A stretch of DNA of 64,000 nucleotides, taken from NCBI GenBank assembly GCA_050184585.1, contig JBFXAF010000001.1:62001-126000 (forward strand), read 5' to 3'. The notes under the pieces were generated by a model. The model saw only the letters and a program-made list of their open reading frames with translations. It did not search any database and was not told where the DNA came from. The DNA comes from JBFXAF01 sp050184585. GTDB lineage: Bacteria; Pseudomonadota; Alphaproteobacteria; Rhizobiales; Rhizobiaceae. Both the position numbers and the translations under genes were made by a program. Every line of letters starts with the position of its first letter. Within the stretch, counting starts at the first letter, position 1. This document shows, piece by piece, positions 17,539-27,470 of the stretch.

Positions 17539-18887
17539 TGGGTGCGCGGACCTACCCCAGCTTCGGACGCACTGCGCTCCCCGCGCGCAACGCTGTCGCC
17601 GTCGAGGCGCTACTCGGCGCCCCGCTCGGCGTGCTGTCGCGCCGTCGTGGCGTGCTCGCCTACGGCAACGGCCGAAGCTACGGCGACAGCTGCCAGCCGG
17701 CGTCAGGCACCGTCATCGATGTGAGCGGAATGAACCGCATCCTCGATTTCGATCCGGTCACCGGGCTGATGGATGTGGAGGCGGGTGTACTCCTGTCCGA
17801 GGTCATCGCCGCCGCTCGCCCGCACGGCTGGTTCCCCGCCGTGGTGCCCGGCACCCAGTTCGTCACCGTCGCTGGCGCGATAGCGAACGACATTCACGGC
17901 AAGAACCATCATCGCCGGGGGACTTTCGGACGGCAGGTCGAAAGCCTTCGCCTGCTCGATTCCATTGGAATTCATGACTGCTCCGCGACGAGCAGCCCGT
18001 CCCTTTTCGCCGCCACGATCGGCGGCATGGGGCTGACTGGCGTCATCATGTCAGCGCGCATCCGACTGATGAAGGTGGCATCCGTCGACGTCGTCGAGCG
18101 CGTACAGGCGTTCGCTTCGCTCGCTGCCTATTTCGACCTCGCCGATGCAGCGGACCGGAACAACGAATATGCCGTGGCCTGGGTCGATCAACTCGCCGAA
18201 GGTGCGGCCGAGGGGAGGGGTCTGCTGATCACGGGCAACCACGCGGATGCCGACGCGGCGCCGCGCGCGACGTTGCTGCCGAAACCGTTCGTGCCCTTCC
18301 AGCCGCCATTCGGACTCCTCGGGCGACCCTTCCTGACGATATTCAATCGCATTTACCACGATCGAAAAGCCAGGACCGCCGAACGAAAGGTCGGGCACGA
18401 AAGCTTCTTCTTTCCATTGGACGGCGTCCGTCACTGGAACAGACTCTACGGACCCCGCGGCCTGTTCCAGCATCAGAGTTTGATCCCCGAAGCGGCCGCG
18501 CATTGCGTGGTGCCCGAACTGCTTGCAGCGACCAGGTCGGCGGGCCAGGCATCATTCCTGACAGTGCTGAAGCGCTTCGGCAACGTGGCCTCTCCCGGGC
18601 TGCTCTCCTTCCCGCGGCCTGGCTACACGTTGACGCTCGACTTCCCGAACCGCGGCGCCCAGACGCTCGCGCTGCTGGCGCGCCTCGACGCCATCACCGT
18701 CGAGGCCGGCGGCGCGGTCAACCCGTACAAGGACGCGCGTATGAGCGCCGACACCTTCGCGGCGTCGTTCCCGCGCTGGGCCGAACTCGAGGTAATGCGC
18801 GATCCGGCGTTCAACTCCGCGTTCTGGGAACGCACCGCGCTCAGACTGGCGAGCCGGGCCGTTCGCGCCCGGATCGCCGCCGAATAG
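17538..18887 (+). CDS. FAD-binding oxidoreductase, DprE1-like
   Basis: 449 residues of the FAD-linked oxidase family (PCMH-type FAD domain plus C-terminal substrate domain). The FAD pocket motifs are GNGRSYGDS near residue 40 and the VVPGTQFVTVAGAIANDIHGKNHH segment near 105-128. GlcD/DprE1-like C-terminal elements follow, such as KRFGNVASPGLLSFPRPGYT. DprE1 oxidises the 2-hydroxyl of polyprenylphosphoryl-ribose to a 2-keto intermediate, then reduced by DprE2. ATGA overlap with the upstream HAD-UbiA gene and close linkage to an epimerase make a role on a polyprenyl-P-sugar likely. The exact sugar is not determinable. Probably on the periplasmic or membrane face, as for DprE1. Confidence 0.82.
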   Translation: MGARTYPSFGRTALPARNAVAVEALLGAPLGVLSRRRGVLAYGNGRSYGDSCQPASGTVIDVSGMNRILDFDPVTGLMDVEAGVLLSEVIAAARPHGWFPAVVPGTQFVTVAGAIANDIHGKNHHRRGTFGRQVESLRLLDSIGIHDCSATSSPSLFAATIGGMGLTGVIMSARIRLMKVASVDVVERVQAFASLAAYFDLADAADRNNEYAVAWVDQLAEGAAEGRGLLITGNHADADAAPRATLLPKPFVPFQPPFGLLGRPFLTIFNRIYHDRKARTAERKVGHESFFFPLDGVRHWNRLYGPRGLFQHQSLIPEAAAHCVVPELLAATRSAGQASFLTVLKRFGNVASPGLLSFPRPGYTLTLDFPNRGAQTLALLARLDAITVEAGGAVNPYKDARMSADTFAASFPRWAELEVMRDPAFNSAFWERTALRLASRAVRARIAAE

Positions 18888-18910
18888 CATCACAAAGGAC
18901 CGCCAAGACC

Positions 18911-19339
18911 ATGAAATATCTCGGCTTCATCCTCTTCACAGTGATGACCAACGCTGCCGCTCAGGTGATGCTGAAGCAGGGGATGACCTCGCTCGGCCCG
19001 ATGTCCTTCGAGGGCGGCAACCCGATCCTCAAGATGCTCCAGATCGTCTTCCATCCCTGGGTCTTCGCGGGGCTGCTGACCTTCGTCGTTTCGATGGCCT
19101 CTCACCTCTACGTGCTGTCGAAGGTCGAACTCTCTTTTGCCTATCCGTTCCTCAGCCTCGCCTATGTGGCGGTGGCGGTGTTCGCCTATTTCGTATTCCG
19201 CGAAGACCTCAACGCCTGGCGCATCGCCGGCATCGCCTTCATTTGCGTCGGCACGGTGCTGATCGCACAGGGTGGCTCCGGCCACGCCGAGGCATCCATT
19301 TCTTCCGAATCCATCAAGACCAGCGAGCTAGCCCGATGA
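18911..19339 (+). CDS. Small EamA/SMR-type membrane transporter
   Basis: 142 residues with four hydrophobic segments (GFILFTVMTNAAAQVML, WVFAGLLTFVVSMASHLYVL, FAYPFLSLAYVAVAVFAYF, IAGIAFICVGTVLIAQ). This is the architecture of SMR/EamA half-transporters and of ArnE/ArnF-type subunits, which flip undecaprenyl-phosphate-linked aminoarabinose. Within an operon for a polyprenyl-P-sugar, a flippase or export role for the lipid-linked intermediate is the simplest idea; drug export is the alternative. The start at 18911 is preceded by an AGGACCGCCAAGACC stretch, and the stop overlaps the next gene (ATGA). Confidence 0.78.
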   Translation: MKYLGFILFTVMTNAAAQVMLKQGMTSLGPMSFEGGNPILKMLQIVFHPWVFAGLLTFVVSMASHLYVLSKVELSFAYPFLSLAYVAVAVFAYFVFREDLNAWRIAGIAFICVGTVLIAQGGSGHAEASISSESIKTSELAR

Positions 19340-20343
19340 GACATGTGATCTATGGCGGCGACGGATTTGTCGGCCGCCATCTCGCCCAGAAACTCGCATC
19401 CGACCGCGAGGACGTCATCGTCGCCGACATCGTCAAGAGCGACCTGCCGCACTATCGCCAGGCGCGGCATGTCCATTGCGACGTGACGGATGCGGCGTCG
19501 GTTGCTGCGGTCGGCCTGCGCGACGACGACATGGTCTACAATTTGTCGGCCAAGATGCTGTCGCCGATCCAGGTCAGGGCGAAGCGGCACGAGTTCTTCT
19601 TCCCCGTGAACTACCATGGCACGGTCAACATCATCCACGCGATGGACAAGGTCGGCGCGTCGAGCCTCGTCCATTTCACGACGGACATGATCTACGGTCA
19701 CACGGTCTTCCAGCCGATGACCGAAGATCATCCAGTATCGCCGCTCGGCGAATACGGGCTGTCGAAGCTCAAGACGGAGGAACTGGCGGCTGAATGGCGT
19801 AAGCGCGGCATGAACATCTCGCTGTTCCGCCCGCGCCTCATCATCGGCCCCGGCCGGCTCGGCATCCTCGAAAAGCTGTTCAAGCTGATCGACTGGAACC
19901 TGCCGGTCCCGATGATCGGGTCGGGCAGAAACCCCTATCAGTTCATCTCGGTATTCGACTGCGCCGAAGCCGCGCGGCTTGCCTGGAAGGCCGGCGTGCC
20001 GAACGAGGCGTACAACCTTGGCTCGCTCAACCCGCCACCGGTGAAGAAGCTGCTCGGCGACCTGATCCGCCATGCAGGTTCGAAGTCGGTTTTGATCCCG
20101 ACGCCGGGCTGGGCGGTCAAGCGAACGCTCGATCTGCTCGATCTCGTGAACATGCCGATCATGGATCCCGAGCAGTACCTGATTGCAGACGAGGAATGCG
20201 TGCTCGACGTGTCCAAGGGCGAGCGTCAGCTCGGCTGGGTGCCGAAATACCGCGACGAGGACATGCTGATCGCCGCCTACACCGAATATCGCGCGAAGAA
20301 GGACGGCGCCGCCGTCTCCGCGTCCCACGTTCCCGCCGAGTAG
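19336..20343 (+). CDS. NAD-dependent epimerase/dehydratase (extended SDR)
   Basis: 335 residues. The N-terminal GGDGFVGRHL gives the GxxGxxG cofactor motif and YGLSK gives the YxxxK catalytic pair (Y140, K144), so the SDR active site is intact. The C-terminal half (VFDCAEAARLAWKAGVPNEAYNLGSL) is typical of nucleotide-sugar epimerases and dehydratases. Translationally coupled to the SMR-like gene upstream, with the aminotransferase nine bases downstream. It could supply the reductive or epimerising step after the DprE1-like oxidase, or act on an NDP-sugar precursor; the substrate is not fixed by sequence. Cytoplasmic. Confidence 0.85.
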   Translation: MRHVIYGGDGFVGRHLAQKLASDREDVIVADIVKSDLPHYRQARHVHCDVTDAASVAAVGLRDDDMVYNLSAKMLSPIQVRAKRHEFFFPVNYHGTVNIIHAMDKVGASSLVHFTTDMIYGHTVFQPMTEDHPVSPLGEYGLSKLKTEELAAEWRKRGMNISLFRPRLIIGPGRLGILEKLFKLIDWNLPVPMIGSGRNPYQFISVFDCAEAARLAWKAGVPNEAYNLGSLNPPPVKKLLGDLIRHAGSKSVLIPTPGWAVKRTLDLLDLVNMPIMDPEQYLIADEECVLDVSKGERQLGWVPKYRDEDMLIAAYTEYRAKKDGAAVSASHVPAE

Positions 20344-20352
20344 GAGTTTTCG

Positions 20353-21825
<1,473 letters not shown>

Positions 21826-21846
21826 CGCCGATCTCTTGTCATCGCG

Positions 21847-21873
21847 GCGGCCGGGCAGTGCCCGGCCGCTTTC
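21847..21873 (+). terminator. Rho-independent terminator
   Basis: A perfect 10-bp stem (GCGGCCGGGC at 21847-21856 and GCCCGGCCGC at 21860-21869) with a three-base loop, followed by TTT. Located 21 bases after the aminotransferase stop and just before the convergent membrane-protein gene. It lacks a T-run for the opposite direction. Confidence 0.8.
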
Positions 21874-21891
21874 GCATTGGCGAGGCGGGCC

Positions 21892-23628
21892 CTATTTGAA
21901 CCGGTCCGCGAAACGCGGGTGAACGAAGGCATCGAAACATTCGTCGAGGTGGATGCGTCGATGCTCGTCGAGCATCGGCCCATAGATCTGGTAGAGGTGC
22001 GCGTTGGCCGTCGTCAGAGGGCAGAGCGGGTAGAGGACGAGGTCGGTGTCCTCGACGGCCTCTGTCACGAATGGTCCGGGACGCGGGACGGCGCGGCTAG
22101 GATCGGCGCCGATGGCGATATGTTTTGGAGCCCTACGGTCCATCAGCCACGGGAATGGGTTCACGAAGTTCAAGGACATGATGGTCTCGAAACGCACGCC
22201 GCGCTCCGCCTCCAGTCTGCGGATGCTGGATATGGCGTGATCGATGGCCATCAGGTGGCCAAGCTGGAAGTCGAAGTCGGAATAGAGCACCGGCGTCGGC
22301 AGTTCGCCGACGGCCACCAAGTCCTCGTATTCCGTGAGGTGGGCGCCGTAGAAGGCAAGCATGTTGTGCGCCCGCTCCAGGACCTCCGGCCGGCTCGACA
22401 ACGCCCCGATCGATTTCAGGTTCTCGTTCGGCATCGGCTCGTTCTTGATCCCGCCGACAAAGGTGCGTGCGGCTCGCTCCACCGTGTTGACGGCGATCGG
22501 GAGCATTGACGCGGCGGCGAGCACGAGGGCGGTCCCCATCAGTGCCGGCTTCGCCATCATGGCGATGCTGCGCAGGACGATTGCAAGCACGATTGGCCAG
22601 AGGAAGATCATGGCCTGGCTGCCGGTATTCTGGGTTTCGAAAAGGATGCCGGCAAAGATCGCGACCAGCAACCATATCGCGTTGTGGTCGAGGAAGCGCG
22701 CCAGAGCGGCCGGGCTGCGTTCTGACACGACCGCGCGCCCCGCTGCGGCCAGTTTTCGCCGGTCGAACCATAGGATCAACAGAGCGAGCATTCCCGCCGG
22801 CGCGATGATCCCGAAGGTAAGCGATGCGGCCTGCATGAAGCGTGGCAGGATCGTGCCGTCGTTCATTTCGACCAGAGCCAGGATATCAGCGAGATAGTGC
22901 GAGACCAGTTCCGACGAGAATTCGAGCGCAGCGAGCACGGCGAAGAAGGCAAGTGCGGCGGCCATCCCGACCTTGAATGCGATACGGCCGGCAAGGAAGG
23001 CGAAGGCGCAGAGGATCAAACCCGCGACAAAGCCGGTTATCTTGAGAAAGAAGAGCGCGGACATCGAGACGAGCACGACCGCGCCGAGTATGCGCCTGTC
23101 TCGCACCAGGAGCAGCGCCGCGGTGAGTACGTAGAGCAACTGACAGCACTGACGGTTGTAGATGCCGAAGCCGTCCGAGCCGGGATAGGGATAGAAGTCG
23201 CGGGTGTTGAATGGCAGGAGCGCGAAGATCAGGAACGGGATGAGAATCGCCGCGGCAGTCAAACGTGATCGTCCGTCCACATCCCACAGGATTGCGGCCA
23301 TCAGTGGCGCGGTGACGGCCAACAGCGACCAATGGGCAAGGAGGACGGGATTGGCATCGGGGAAAACCGCGAGCCAGCCGGCGAAGATGTAGTAGCCGAG
23401 CGGGCCAACGGGAGCGAAGAAGTCGTTGATCGGCACCTGGCCGTCGAAGATGCGTGCGGCGGCGTCATAGTAGATGATGACGTCCCAGTACATCGGTCCG
23501 ACGGGCACCGTTAGCGGCACCGCCATCATTAGGCAGACGAGGAGAACTGCCAATCCAAGCCAAACGAGCGGAGAGCCGGGTGTCAGGACGCGGGCTTCGG
23601 CCGCATCGCGGTTCATCGTCATCGCCAT
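21892..23628 (-). CDS. Polytopic membrane protein, possible GT-C-type glycosyltransferase
   Basis: 578 residues with about ten to twelve hydrophobic segments in the N-terminal 400 residues and a soluble C-terminal domain of about 170. After the first membrane segment a loop contains PMYWDVIIYYDAAARIFDGQVPINDF. An acidic first loop of this kind is the usual catalytic position in GT-C polyprenyl-P-sugar transferases, so a transferase role is plausible but not proven. AAGGAG precedes the ATG at 23628. It is convergent with the sugar operon and 27 bases downstream of the PIG-L gene on the same strand, so the two probably form one operon. No close family is recognised. Confidence 0.7.
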   Translation of the reverse strand: MAMTMNRDAAEARVLTPGSPLVWLGLAVLLVCLMMAVPLTVPVGPMYWDVIIYYDAAARIFDGQVPINDFFAPVGPLGYYIFAGWLAVFPDANPVLLAHWSLLAVTAPLMAAILWDVDGRSRLTAAAILIPFLIFALLPFNTRDFYPYPGSDGFGIYNRQCCQLLYVLTAALLLVRDRRILGAVVLVSMSALFFLKITGFVAGLILCAFAFLAGRIAFKVGMAAALAFFAVLAALEFSSELVSHYLADILALVEMNDGTILPRFMQAASLTFGIIAPAGMLALLILWFDRRKLAAAGRAVVSERSPAALARFLDHNAIWLLVAIFAGILFETQNTGSQAMIFLWPIVLAIVLRSIAMMAKPALMGTALVLAAASMLPIAVNTVERAARTFVGGIKNEPMPNENLKSIGALSSRPEVLERAHNMLAFYGAHLTEYEDLVAVGELPTPVLYSDFDFQLGHLMAIDHAISSIRRLEAERGVRFETIMSLNFVNPFPWLMDRRAPKHIAIGADPSRAVPRPGPFVTEAVEDTDLVLYPLCPLTTANAHLYQIYGPMLDEHRRIHLDECFDAFVHPRFADRFK

Positions 23629-23655
23629 CGATCGCTCCTTGCGGGTCGACGCCGC

Positions 23656-24552
23656 TCAGATCGTATCGGCCAATGCGACGCCGAGCGCTGCAGACGCGAC
23701 CGACATCGTCAGCGCCATCGGCAGCCATTTGCGCGATCTTACGGGATCGATCGTAAAGAAATTGAGCGGGAAGAGATGACGGTGCGGCGAGGGGTCGGTG
23801 TCATCGCGCGGCGCCTCCATGAAGCACTCCTCCTCGAACCAGGTCCAGTCGTCCGCCCAGGTCCAGCAGTCGTGGCGCTTGTAAACGGAGGCGACCTCCT
23901 CGGCGAATGCCTTGTCAACTGGCAGTCGGACATAGCCGCCTGGACAGGTCTCGAAATAGCGCATCGCCAATGGCAGGGCGCGGTCGGTGCAATAGTTCGA
24001 CATCCAGAGTTTGAATCCGATTTCCTCACGCAGCAGCTGGAGCACGCGAAACACCTGGATATGCTCCTCGTGTCCGTACTCGCCCCACGGATTGTGCGTG
24101 AAGACGTTCATGTCCGCGCTGAGCAGCGGTCTCAGCGCGTCGCGGATGACATAGAAATTGGCTTCGTAGGCGCGGGCAACGCTCGCATCGGCCACCCTGC
24201 CGCGGTCGAGCACGGACACTTTGGAAAATGAGAGGCGCGCCATGCGCGTCATCTCGCGGCGGTTCGCCTCGAGGCCGAGGGCGATGCCGTGGGGCGTGAC
24301 GACGGGGCGGTTCCAGTCGGCGCAGGCATAGGCGCCTGCTTCAGAGACGCCGAGGCAAACTGTGCCGGCGCGCGGATAGTCGCCGAGCGCGGCGTCGCGA
24401 CGCTCGCCCAATCCCGGCTGCGCCCAGAAATCGCGGAAGACGATCACGATGCGATCGACGTCCTTGATGATGGAGCCGAACCAAAGCATTTCGTCGTCGG
24501 CGTGTGCGCCGACGATCAGCGAGTTGTGCAGGAAATGTGGCCTGTCGTGCAT
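23656..24552 (-). CDS. PIG-L family deacetylase
   Basis: 298 residues. GAHADDEMLWFG (residues about 15-26) is the AHxDDE zinc/catalytic motif and EYGHEEHIQVFRV (near 160) supplies further metal ligands, the pattern of the PIG-L/LmbE/MshB superfamily that removes N-acetyl groups from GlcNAc-type substrates. The C-terminus ends in a hydrophobic segment (WLPMALTMSVASAALGVAL), suggesting membrane association. Upstream of the large membrane protein on the same strand and next to the lipid-linked sugar genes, consistent with deacetylation of an N-acetylated sugar lipid. Divergent from an FAD/GcvT gene. Confidence 0.85.
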   Translation of the reverse strand: MHDRPHFLHNSLIVGAHADDEMLWFGSIIKDVDRIVIVFRDFWAQPGLGERRDAALGDYPRAGTVCLGVSEAGAYACADWNRPVVTPHGIALGLEANRREMTRMARLSFSKVSVLDRGRVADASVARAYEANFYVIRDALRPLLSADMNVFTHNPWGEYGHEEHIQVFRVLQLLREEIGFKLWMSNYCTDRALPLAMRYFETCPGGYVRLPVDKAFAEEVASVYKRHDCWTWADDWTWFEEECFMEAPRDDTDPSPHRHLFPLNFFTIDPVRSRKWLPMALTMSVASAALGVALADTI

Positions 24553-24635
24553 TCGGCCCCCCCACCGGTGTCACGGTCGCTTGCATGCCGCTGCACCCGA
24601 CCGAACTCCAGATACCAGCACTGGTTGCGCCAGGT

Positions 24636-24654
24636 GTTAATAGTGGTCGTTAAC
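24636..24654. promoter_or_regulatory. Inverted repeat in divergent promoter region
   Basis: GTTAA at 24636-24640 and TTAAC at 24650-24654 with a nine-base spacer. It lies between the divergent PIG-L and FAD/GcvT genes, about 85 bases upstream of the former. The short half-sites make this only a tentative operator. Confidence 0.25.
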
Positions 24655-24717
24655 TCTCCATTAAGGCTAACGTCGGCCGGTGCAGGTGCGGGGAGGTCGC
24701 GCGGCCCCGGCAGCGAT

Positions 24718-24760
24718 GTCGCAAACAGCATGCGACCTCGCGCGAGCGTCCTCCTATAGT
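24718..24760 (+). promoter_or_regulatory. Inverted repeat and candidate -10 element upstream of FAD/GcvT gene
   Basis: GTCGCA at 24718-24723 and TGCGAC at 24731-24736 form a perfect dyad with a seven-base spacer. It is followed at 24755-24760 by TATAGT, a good -10 hexamer, 32 bases before the start codon. The dyad sits where a -35 element would be, so an operator controlling this promoter is plausible. Confidence 0.4.
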
Positions 24761-24791
24761 CGGTGCGCTCAAACACTTGGAGTCGCGGGCG

Positions 24792-27353
24792 ATGGCAGGG
24801 TTTCCGGCACGGGCGAAGGTCGTCATCATCGGGCTCGGCGGCATCGTCGGCGCGTCGATCGCCCACCATCTGATCGAACGGGGATGGGATGACATCGTCG
24901 GCATAGACAAGTCGGGCATCCCGACCGATGTCGGTTCGACCGCGCACGCGTCGGACTTCTGCTACATGACCAGCCACGATTTCCTGTCGTGCTGGACCTC
25001 TCTCTACTCGATCGGCTTCTACGAGAGGCTCGGCCACTACGAACGCATCGGGGGGCTGGAAGTCGCGCGCGTGGGCGATGACGCCCGCATGGACGAGATC
25101 AGGCGCAAGATCACGTCAGGCAAGGCGTTCGGCACGCGGGCGCGAACGATCGATTCCGCCGAGATCAAGGCGAAGTTCCCGCTCATAGACGAAACCGCGG
25201 TTCAGGGAGGGCTCTGGGACCCTGACGCCGGTCTCGTCATTCCGCGCTCGCAGACCGTTGCCGGGAAGCTGGTCGACCAGGGCGTGGCGGCCGGCAAGCT
25301 CCAGGCCTTCGCCAATACGGCAGCGAAGTCGCTCGTCATCGATAACGGCCGCATCAAGGGCGTGGTCACCGACCGGGGCACGATCGAGGCCGACTACGTC
25401 GTCGTCAGCGCCGGTCTGTGGGGCCGGCTGATCGCGGAGATGGCGGGCGAGGATCTGCCGGTCATGCCGGTCGACCATCCGCTGACATTTTTCGGCCCGT
25501 ACACCGAGTTCGCCGGGACCGAAAAGGAGATCGGCTACCCATTGCTGCGTGATCAGGGCAACTCCGCCTACATGCGGGACACCGGCGATCCGACCACGTC
25601 CGAAGGCGGCATGATCGAGTGGGGTTACTACGAGGAAACCAATCCGCGGCTCTGCCATCCGCGCGATCTCCTCGAGAAACACCAGGCGCGGCTCTCGCCC
25701 TCGCAGCGGGACCTCGACATGGAACAGATCATGGCTCCCCTGGAGCGCGCCATCGAACTGACCCCGATCCTGGGCGAGCTCGGTTACGACGAACGCCGCT
25801 CGTTCAACGGGCTCCTGCAGGTCACGGCCGATGGCGGCCCGTCGATCGGCGAGAGCCAGAAGGTGAGGGGGCTGTGGTATGCCGTCGCCATCTGGGTGAA
25901 GGACGCACCGGGCATGGCGAAGCTCGTCGCCGACTGGATGGTCGACGGCCGCACGGAAATCGATCACGCGAAAATCGACTACGCCCGCTTCTATCCGCAC
26001 CAGATGCAGGAGGCCTTCGTCGAGGGTCGCTGCGGGGAGGCGGCGCAGAAGATCTACAATCCGGCGGTTCACCCGCGCGAGCCATATGCGACCGGCCGCA
26101 ACATCCGCCGCTCGCCTTTCCACGAACGCGAGAAGGAACTCGGCGGCCATTTCATGGAACTCGGCGGGTGGGAGCGCGCACACGGCTACGCCGCCAACGA
26201 GCACCTGCTGGAAAAATACGGCAACCGCGTGCCGGTCCGCCAGAACGAGTGGGACAACCGCCATTTCTGGCGCGTGTCCAACGCCGAACACCTCGCCATG
26301 AGCGAGGATTGCGGCATCGTGAACCTGTCGCACTTCTACATGTTCGACGTGGAAGGACCCGACCACGTCGCGCTGATGGAATGGCTCTGCGCTGCGCGCA
26401 TCGGCGGCGACGCCAACATCGGCAAGGGCATCTACACCCACTTCCTCGACGACGAAGGCATGGTGCGCGCCGACCTGACGGTGATCCGCATGGCCGACCG
26501 CTGCCGCGTCATCGACGGCGCCGACGCAGGGCCGCGCGACTACCACTATGTGAGGCGCATCGCCGAGGACAAAGGCTTCGACGTGACCGTGACCGACGTG
26601 ACGGAAAAGTACGTCACCATCGGCATCTGGGGGCCGAACGCGCGCACGACCCTTCAGGAGATCGTGGAGCATCCGGCCGGGCTGTCGCCGGAAAACTTCC
26701 CCTTCGCTGCGATCAAGCCGGTCAGGATCGGCGGCAAGGACGTGACGGCCTTCCGGATCTCCTATGTCGGAGAGCAGGGCTGGGAGCTTCATATGCGCTA
26801 CGAGGACGGGCTGGCCGTCTGGGACGCGCTGCGTTCGACCGGCGTGATGGCGTTCGGTGTTGAGACCTACGCCAATTCGCGGCGCATGGAGAAGAGCCTC
26901 CGACTCCAGAACGCAGATCTGCTCACGGAGTACAACCTGATCGAATCCGACCTTGCACGCCCGAAAGTCAAGGACGTCGACTTCCGGGGCAAGGCGAAGC
27001 ACCTGGAGTACAAGGCGCGGGACCATCAGCCGGCGATGCTGTGCACCCTCGTCATGACCGAGAACGTAGATTCGAAGGGTGTACCGCGCTATCCGGTCGG
27101 CAACATGCCCGTGTTGGACCCTGCAACCGGCGAGACCCTGGTCGACGAACTCGGTCGCCGTTCTTTCACGACCTCGGTCGCCTATGGCCCGACGATCGGC
27201 AAGAACATCGCGCTCGCCTACCTCCCGTGGGCCTTTTGCCAGGAGGGCCGGCAGCTTCAGGTCGAGTATTTCGGCGAGACCTATCTGGTCGAGGTAGCGA
27301 GCGTCGGCTACAAGCCTCTGTACGACCCGGAGAATCTGAAGCCGCGGAGCTGA
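24792..27353 (+). CDS. FAD-dependent oxidoreductase / GcvT family, divergent paralogue
   Basis: 853 residues. Same plan as the enzymes at 1-5280: an N-terminal FAD domain, a middle linker (FHEREKELGGHFMELGGWER) and a C-terminal GcvT domain (VTAFRISYVGEQGWELHMR). The FAD motif is altered to GLGGIVG (residues 14-20), and the flavin-linking motif is STAHAS with His52 retained but the preceding Trp lost. The active site therefore differs from the two relatives and the substrate may also differ. The ATG at 24792 has GGAG nine bases upstream; a TTG at 24777 is in frame but that GGAG would then lie inside the gene. Monocistronic, between the PIG-L gene and the GT2 gene. Confidence 0.82.
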   Translation: MAGFPARAKVVIIGLGGIVGASIAHHLIERGWDDIVGIDKSGIPTDVGSTAHASDFCYMTSHDFLSCWTSLYSIGFYERLGHYERIGGLEVARVGDDARMDEIRRKITSGKAFGTRARTIDSAEIKAKFPLIDETAVQGGLWDPDAGLVIPRSQTVAGKLVDQGVAAGKLQAFANTAAKSLVIDNGRIKGVVTDRGTIEADYVVVSAGLWGRLIAEMAGEDLPVMPVDHPLTFFGPYTEFAGTEKEIGYPLLRDQGNSAYMRDTGDPTTSEGGMIEWGYYEETNPRLCHPRDLLEKHQARLSPSQRDLDMEQIMAPLERAIELTPILGELGYDERRSFNGLLQVTADGGPSIGESQKVRGLWYAVAIWVKDAPGMAKLVADWMVDGRTEIDHAKIDYARFYPHQMQEAFVEGRCGEAAQKIYNPAVHPREPYATGRNIRRSPFHEREKELGGHFMELGGWERAHGYAANEHLLEKYGNRVPVRQNEWDNRHFWRVSNAEHLAMSEDCGIVNLSHFYMFDVEGPDHVALMEWLCAARIGGDANIGKGIYTHFLDDEGMVRADLTVIRMADRCRVIDGADAGPRDYHYVRRIAEDKGFDVTVTDVTEKYVTIGIWGPNARTTLQEIVEHPAGLSPENFPFAAIKPVRIGGKDVTAFRISYVGEQGWELHMRYEDGLAVWDALRSTGVMAFGVETYANSRRMEKSLRLQNADLLTEYNLIESDLARPKVKDVDFRGKAKHLEYKARDHQPAMLCTLVMTENVDSKGVPRYPVGNMPVLDPATGETLVDELGRRSFTTSVAYGPTIGKNIALAYLPWAFCQEGRQLQVEYFGETYLVEVASVGYKPLYDPENLKPRS

Positions 27354-27470
27354 GCAGTCACCCACCATGTGGCGGCATCGCGCGCGCGTCAGGCGGCGGC
27401 TTCCTCCCGCCCAAGAAGGCATTAGGACTCTGTCTCGACTGACGACGGATCGGCGTGGACGGGTGGTGAA

